64,000 bases of DNA from Tricholoma matsutake (Eukaryota; Basidiomycota; Agaricomycetes; Agaricales; Tricholomataceae): assembly GCA_026075535.2 (NCBI GenBank), contig AP026548.1, positions 7,006,001-7,070,000 on the forward strand, in the 5' to 3' direction. Below are positions 57,988 through 64,000 of this stretch, one piece after another. The translations under genes were made by a program, and so were the position numbers. The first letter of the stretch is position 1, and every line of letters begins with the position of its first letter. Under the pieces are notes generated by a model. The model had not been told where the DNA came from, did no database searches, and was given only the letters and a program-made list of their open reading frames with translations.

Positions 57988-58900
57988 AGGAGCTTAACCG
58001 CGTTGTAATAGCATCCTCATGCTGAAATTCAATATCGCACACCACAAGCGTAACTAATTAAGCACACGCGACCCATTACTTTAGAGCACGACTTTATTCA
58101 CATGAAAAACAAGTTGACAACACGAAGTTATATACTGTATACATCGTCCCCCATAACATGTTATCGGATCTCATAACGCACAACGGCCCTCCCAGCAACC
58201 TCGTGAGCCAATTCTTGGAGTTCAGCCGAGCTCCTGGGTTCCGTAGATTTCCTTTTGGCGGAGTGGCTAGGCTGCTGCATGCGAACGGTCAGTTGAAATA
58301 GTAGGTACCAACAATCATTGTAAGAAAGGTCATGAGGCAAAGCAACGTTAACTAATATGACTCTTTAGTACCCATCTACAACCTCTATGAGTAGTCCGTT
58401 ATGTTCCTGTGTACAGGTCATATGCCAGTGAGCTACATACTATACAAAACTATGTATGGGGGCAAAGCATTATGTACTAACCATTCAAGTCGGTAGCCAA
58501 TTGCTAATTTAATCATACGTATCCTAGCAGCCCAATTAGGCGGGACCACACACCCGGCAGGTTTAGAGCAGCATCGATAAGAATCAAATACTTATATGCA
58601 TGCGTAGCTGAGTATTCGTGGCCCCGCCGACAGCTACGGTTACATTAAAAGTGACTCTTTCGCAATGCCAACTTCCATATTTTCACGCGTTCAACACGCT
58701 GTACGTATCGTGATCGGCAGTGGCCAGCCGCTGTTGGAGGGTTGGAAGGCTGGGAGAGGTATCCTGGTTGGGATTTGGCGGAGCGGCCATGTCAAATGGG
58801 TATATTATGTTATCAAAGTTACCGAGGCGTGTTACGTCAGCAGAGAGTACGCGTCCTGCTTGCGCGTCTTGTAGTTTTGCTTCTGCTTTCCACAATTGCA
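57988..58900. other. Intergenic region before the proteasome gene
   Basis: A 39-codon minus-strand frame at 58164-58280 (MQQPSHSAKRKS...) is the only intriguing item and is unsupported. Otherwise nothing recognisable. Confidence 0.35.
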
Positions 58901-59978
58901 ATGGACCACTTTCCTACAAACTGGGGTCGTCCTGTAAGTCTTCATTGTCCTGAAGCTAACAAACAGCGCTCATAGGAGTAAACACAGCGAGATGATGCTT
59001 TCGATCCATATGCCACTTATCCCATTGCGCAACGCCCCCATAACGGCCCAAAGGATGCATTCGCCACCGGTATTCAACGTACACAGTATGCTACACTTAA
59101 ATTCTAGTGAATCATTATACTCACCTGAATGAAACAGGCAGCCAATCGTGACAGGAACAAGTGTGTTGGCTATAAAGTACAAGGATGGAATCATGATGGC
59201 AGCCGACAACCTTGGTACGACGTTCCTTTTCCACAACTACTTAATGCTCTCTCTGACCACATACTTTGTTTATCAGCGTCATACGGCTCCCTTGCACGTT
59301 TCAAGGATATCCAACGTCTCCATCCCGTCGGTGAACACACCGTTATCGGTGCAGGGGGCGACATGTCTGATTTCCAATACATCCAAACCGTCCTTGACGA
59401 GCTCATGATAGACGAGTTTGCCGCACAAGATGGCCACGCTCTTGGTCCCGCCGAAATCCACGAATATCTCTCTCAGATCATGTACGACCGGCGGACAAAA
59501 ATGAATCCCCTCTGGAATGCGATGCTTGTCGGTGGATTCAAGGATGGGGAACGGTTCGTCTTCACCTACGGCGAGTTCTTTCTACTCAACTGATGTCCTG
59601 CGACAGGTTTTTGGCGTTCGTTGATCTCCTAGGTACGACGTACTCCGCGGCCACACTCGCAACTGGCTATGGTGCCCACATTGCACAGCCATTACTTCGT
59701 ACCGCTGTCGAAGGCAGAGAAGATGAGGTAACGGAGGAAGAAGCACTCAAGATCCTTGAGCAATGTATGAGGGTTTTGTTTTATCGGGATGCTCGGAGTA
59801 TCAACAAAGTACGCTATTTCTTCAGCATTTCTAACAGTTGAGAAGTTGATTGTGCTGTCTGTAGTACCAAACCGCCATTGTCACCGCGTCAGGTATCTCC
59901 ATCTCAGAGTCTCGCTACCTAGAAACGTCATGGGCCTTTTCGGAAGGCATTAAGGGTTATGGGGCGCAAACACAATGA
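58901..59978 (+). CDS. PRE4: 20S proteasome subunit beta-7 (PRE4/PSMB4)
   Basis: Non-catalytic beta-ring subunit of the 20S core. Exons 58901-58933, 58988-59085, 59138-59214, 59277-59553, 59607-59808 and 59865-59978 give 266 residues. A short propeptide (MDHFPTNWGRP...) precedes the mature start TQQPIVTGTSVLAIKYKDG. The first beta strands MMAADNLASYGSLARF and ATGYGAHIAQPLLR match the family. As in yeast Pre4 the mature N-terminal Thr lacks the catalytic setting. Confidence 0.95.
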
Positions 59979-60633
59979 TTTTCTTCGTGTATATTGTATC
60001 GTGGGTCGTCAGCCCCCCTTTCTCGAAACCAATTGACTGCTTTGCCCTTCTCTCGATCATGAGCTACATAAATATCTCTGCAAGATTTACAAACATCCCG
60101 TAGGTTGCCTGAATTGAACACACGGTAGCGGGCATAGTAGGGCGTACAGACGGTTATCAGCCTGATGATATCAAGAACCGATGGCTGTGTAACAAGGTTA
60201 GCGTGCTCTTTAGAAGGAGCTCGATGAACTGCGGGATGTTAGCGGGAGAAAAGCGAGAGACTCCTTGGGCTCGATGAGCTTCGCATGTTGTGTGACCGCT
60301 ATGACAGGCTTGACAAGGAGAGGTTAGCAGAATGGTTGATTTTCTTACAATTGGATAAGCCGACGTGGATATCGAAGATCATTTGCTTTGCTCCTGTGCT
60401 AGTTGTTCCACCAGAGCTTCCTCCGGAGACTCCTTATTTAAATTGGAGCTGTGCCGCCGGCTTCGTCTCCCGCAGGCAGACCATGCGGCTTTGGTCTCGA
60501 TCTTAACATCGGTTACCACTTTGTTATCTTCCATGTATGTAAGTTGCCCATATGTACAGATCTAGGCTCAAGCAGGATGCAACCCCCACCAAGGATGCAA
60601 GGAGAATGAGGCATGAGAGGAAACAGAAACATA
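59979..60633. other. Intergenic region right of PRE4
   Basis: No supported gene. It ends at the target site TCTAATGT of the first hAT-like element. Confidence 0.4.
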
Positions 60634-60641
60634 TCTAATGT

Positions 60642-61634
60642 CAAGGGGGTGTCACATGGTCAAATTACCATATAGGGATGGTTAGTTAGTCCAGCCCTCG
60701 AGCTGTTAAAAAAAAAAAATTTAGGTAGCATAATTTTGTGCCAGAGAGACACTGACAATCTCACAAACACAGAGACACTAACAGGGCAGATACTGTACTA
60801 TCCTAACACCATATTTGCACTGAATGAAGCTGGCCCTTGGTGAATAAACATGAGCAAATATAATCTTGCAGTATCAGGTGCATTGCAGCTCATTTTATTG
60901 CTTCTACAATAACTTTCTGGCTTACTATTGGGTGAAGGTCTCATAGATAAATGATCTCAGAAGATGATTATCAAGTAAGCATATTATTTAACTTGTTTTC
61001 TGGGGTATTTTACTGTGAAGAAGGAGAATAATGATAAATTTTAAGTCACATACTAGTACAAGCCAGAATCTTCTGGTGATCTACTTAAATGTGTAGGATC
61101 ATACTGTCATTTTTGTCACCAAAATTGAAGCTTGAAATGTGTTGTGGAAGGAATTATGGCACCTGCACACCTGCCAGGCAGTTATGTCCTGATTTCTGAC
61201 TTTCAAACCACACTTGGCTTTCATTCTTGGTGGAGAAATTGTTTAAACACAGCATGTTAATATTACTTGCTATTCAAATGTAAATCTAAGCTAGTTTTCA
61301 ACTTGCAATGGATGGATTTCAAGAAATAGTTCAGAATTATGCATGTGACACAACCAAGAGTAAATTATTATTATCATTTTACAGACACAGGCCCTCTGAG
61401 ATACTTTATCTACATCACCTTCACCCAAAGCTAAGCAAGAAAGTCATTGTGAAAGCAGCTGCAACACAAATGATACCACAAGATGCAAAGAGTTTTTTTT
61501 TGTCAGTGAAGATTTGTAAGCTAAATTGCCTTATTAGGAAAGTGGTTCCGCATGGTAGTTAGTTAGTTCCCCACTTCATGGCTTACAAAGAAATTTGACC
61601 TGGTATCCTTAATTTTTTTTCTGACACCCCCTTG
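60642..61634. mobile_element. Non-autonomous hAT-like element 1
   Basis: 993 bp bounded by the 13-bp inverted repeat CAAGGGGGTGTCA / TGACACCCCCTTG. It is flanked by a perfect 8-bp duplication TCTAATGT (60634-60641 and 61635-61642). An 8-bp TSD with TIRs starting CA is typical of the hAT superfamily. No transposase is encoded and the interior is AT-rich. A GCTGTTAAAAAA subterminal motif is shared in similar form by element 2. Confidence 0.88.
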
Positions 61635-61635
61635 T

Positions 61636-61983
61636 CTAATGTACATAATAATCTTGGAGAAATCTAATGGGTACTTGTGCTAGTGGGCCACTGCTTCGCA
61701 TGGCAATGCCGAGTTCTCTAAGGGGGACTCTATCCTCTGAGGGGTACACAGCCACTATAGCAGTTTGCATCTGAACCTGGTGTGGTCTTTGTGGAATCAA
61801 AGTTCCACCCCTAGACATTCCATTGTAGCCCCAGCTGTCCCCAGCTGAGTTGAGGAAGTGGGCAGTGAAGTGTTGATTTGCATAGTAAATTACACCGCTA
61901 AGTAGGTACTCTGTTGTGTTGCCGTTGCCCCTTATTTGGAGAGTTGTATTAAGAGAGCGGGGGTCACCTCCATTGGAATGCAA
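61636..61983 (-). pseudogene. Decayed coding fragment with a YANQHFTA motif
   Basis: A 115-codon minus frame starting MHSNGGDPRSL contains LSGVIYYANQHFTAHFLNSA, then WGYNGM. The arrangement resembles the His box of ubiquitin-specific-protease-like proteins (Y..xHFTA..., then W.YNG), which I recall from mushroom genomes. Only this piece is readable, and its 3' end runs into the target site of hAT element 1. The family assignment is weak. Confidence 0.3.
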
Positions 61984-62423
61984 TCAAAGGTGGGTGACTT
62001 TGAAACATGGTTTTTCTGGTTTGTGGTTGGCCACACCCTGGGCAAGTTGAAGCCAGAAGTTGCTCTTGGTGGTTCAGATGGCTCTGTAAGGTCATGCCTG
62101 GCAGTGCAAATGTATACACAAGGCAAGATGAGTTGTCTATTTCCCTCCCTGTAGAGTGTTCACAACTTGAGCACTGTCATGTGGATGAGGTAACAGGCTG
62201 GCTAGTTTCTAGCAGCTGTTCCAGAATGTGATAATAATGTCAGTCCAGGCACTAAGACATCAGGAAAATGACACGGCATTGGAGTTTCTAGGCGGTCTGA
62301 TCCATGGGACCAAGAGGCGGGGCAGGCAGGAGAGGGAGTGAGCGAGAGCTGAGCGATGGCAGGTCAGTTGGCCCTGACACAGGAGGCTGAATGGCAGCTA
62401 GAGGAATAGAGGGTACCCAGGCA

Positions 62424-63295
62424 CAAGGGGGTGTCAGCACCCAAATCCCGCACATCAGGTGGGGGGGGTCCAGAGGACCTGCTAAAAAAAATATTTGACA
62501 TCAAAGTTTTGAAAGGTCAGGTCATGTCTAGGGTGTTCTAGAGCTGCAAATTTGGCTCCAAAACATGTTCTGTCTCTTGGTTTCCCCACCCAATGCAGCA
62601 GATTTGGCCTCCAGCCCACACTCAGTGTTGTTCCTGACCTTCCCTAGTATATTATAATAATGCATTGGCATCATTGTACTGGAAATACCACCAAACCTTG
62701 TCAATTCTTTCAAAGTATTTAAATTGTTGGAATTTGGGTTTGCAAGTTGTGTGATGCTGCCCCCTGTTATTTATTTTCTACAAGACTACATTTAGTTTTC
62801 TTAGGTTTCTCATTATGGTTTGCAGTTGTGGTAGTCTGACACATGATCCGTTTGCCTCGCGAGCTCACCAAGGCCAAACAAAAATATCTGATTGGGGGTT
62901 GTCTCACCTTTGCGAGATTACCAAATAAGTAATAGGTGTACTAGTGTACTAGTAAATCAAGTGTAAATACCTGGCTGATAAGAGAGGAAGAATGGGAAAA
63001 TTACAGAAGAGCCTTCAGTGCACAAGGTAGCAGACACTGAAGGTGTATAGGAGGTGTGATGACTGAGGGAGTTGATCACACAGGTCGTGAAACACCTCGT
63101 CCACTCATTGACTTGGGTTTGACATGTGTGTGACAGGCTGGTTGATGATTTTGATCCAGGGAGTTACCCAAAATAGGCTGACACATGATGGGAAACTACC
63201 ATATATAGAAGGATGGGGAGGGGGGGGGGTCCTGGATGGCTGCTTAAAAAAAATTATGAGTGGATGTCTAAAATTTGCAGCCTGTCACCCCCTTG
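62424..63295. mobile_element. Non-autonomous hAT-like element 2
   Basis: 872 bp with TIRs CAAGGGGGTGTCAG / CTGTCACCCCCTTG and a perfect 8-bp duplication CCCAGGCA (62416-62423 and 63296-63303). The TIRs match element 1, so both belong to one family. G8-G9 runs and an A-rich subterminal tract are present near both ends. No coding capacity. Confidence 0.88.
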
Positions 63296-63303
63296 CCCAG
63301 GCA

Positions 63304-64000
63304 CTGTTGTCCACAGCTGAGTGCAAGGTGTTGACATGGAGGAGGATCTCTTGCAGCATCTGGAATGTTTTTGTGTGTGTCACTGTCAGCAGGAGCAGCA
63401 GCAGGGGCAGTGACTGGTGCTGGCATGGCAGGCACAACACAGGTGACCATTGTGGATGTGCGTAGGGGTGGATATGGGTATATCTCACCTATCATCTTTG
63501 CCTGTAGCAGCTCATGAGTAGATGGAGAAGATGAGAGAACAGATCCTCACCCAGGGGAGGATGTTCTTGATCTCCTGCTGCATGCAGTGGTCAACTGACA
63601 TATCCACTGCTGGTGCCAAGTGGGTGGTGTTGGGTGGAGGAAAAAGTGTGACACAATGCCGAGCTGATTTTTTTGTGCTGGTGTTCTTCGTGCCACTGCA
63701 TGGGCATGGTGGGCTCCAGGAATAATGCTAGGTGACAGGTCAGGGAGGGAGGACAACATGTGGAAGCAATCACATACCTTTGCCATTTCTCCTTATTGGG
63801 ATTATGGTGTGAAGGAGAAGTTCGAAGGGATTAAATGATAGGAGTTCAGGACAAGGGAGAACATCTCATATTCTCCTATACTACAATGTACATATGTTGT
63901 GATCTATAAATACACTGTGTTCTATTTTTATATGTGATGTGCTAGTGTTGTGCTTGTGATGCGCTAACATATTGCGCTAGGATTGACTATCCCAACACTC
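63304..64000. other. Repeat-like right edge, possible LTR 63628-63997
   Basis: TGTTGGG at 63628-63634 and TCCCAACA ending at 63997 could be LTR termini (370 bp), with a TATAAATA at about 63905 in a plausible place. The flanking duplication cannot be tested because the window stops three bases later. No gene recognised. Confidence 0.25.

Noticed and set aside
1..64000. tRNA, rRNA, CRISPR arrays, bacterial or viral genes
   Set aside because: Scanning both strands by eye found no tRNA T-loop context in a cloverleaf, no regular spaced repeats, and only eukaryotic gene structures and retroelements.

Overview
This window looks like a chromosome segment of a mushroom-forming basidiomycete (Agaricomycetes). 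The evidence is intron-dense genes with mostly 45-65 bp GT-AG introns, a HET-domain gene, an Agaricomycete-style kinase-like relic, a Rua1-type regulator, and abundant Ty3/gypsy chromoviruses. No tRNA, rRNA, CRISPR or prokaryotic feature was seen. Exon structures were built by hand; in every gene given a full model the exon lengths sum to whole codons and the joined product matches its family end to end.

Left third (1-24350) is a retrotransposon graveyard with nested insertions. Element D (minus strand, gag-PR-RT, 3497-6051) is interrupted by A' (minus, 5' half, 1-3496), which entered just after D's YLDD reverse-transcriptase motif. To the right, the old chromovirus C (about 6650-23839) carries a solo LTR (8992-9566) and a complete Ty3/gypsy element B (9833-23081). 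B is itself split inside its integrase by element A (15467-21513), a near-identical relative of A'. Deleting each insert plus one target-site duplication restores the host reading frame, so the order of events is C, then the solo LTR and B, then A. Most coding blocks carry in-frame stops, nearly all TGA at sites where CGA (Arg) is expected. C's 3' LTR is followed by a possible MITE-like inverted-repeat sequence.

Middle and right (25300-60000) is a housekeeping gene block. In order: TMEM19/DUF92 protein (+), glycogen synthase (+), ribosomal protein uL23 (+), PTC7-like PP2C phosphatase (+), PMP20-type peroxiredoxin (-), casein kinase I (+), MRG15/Eaf3 (-), a P-loop GTPase (-) with a degenerate relative on the other strand, HET-domain protein (+) with a duplicated C-terminal module, mago nashi (+), SUS1/ENY2 (+), an unrecognised multi-exon gene (+), a Gvp36-like BAR protein (+), a kinase-like relic (-), a p24/emp24 cargo receptor (-), a Rua1-like zinc regulator (+) and proteasome subunit beta-7/PRE4 (+). 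These are ordinary eukaryotic genes with independent roles (glycogen metabolism, translation, mRNA export and the exon junction complex, chromatin, secretion, protein turnover), not an operon-like system.

Right edge (60600-64000) is again repeat-rich. Two non-autonomous hAT-like DNA elements share 13-bp terminal inverted repeats, and each has a perfect 8-bp target-site duplication. Between them lies a decayed coding fragment, and a possible LTR ends at the window edge.
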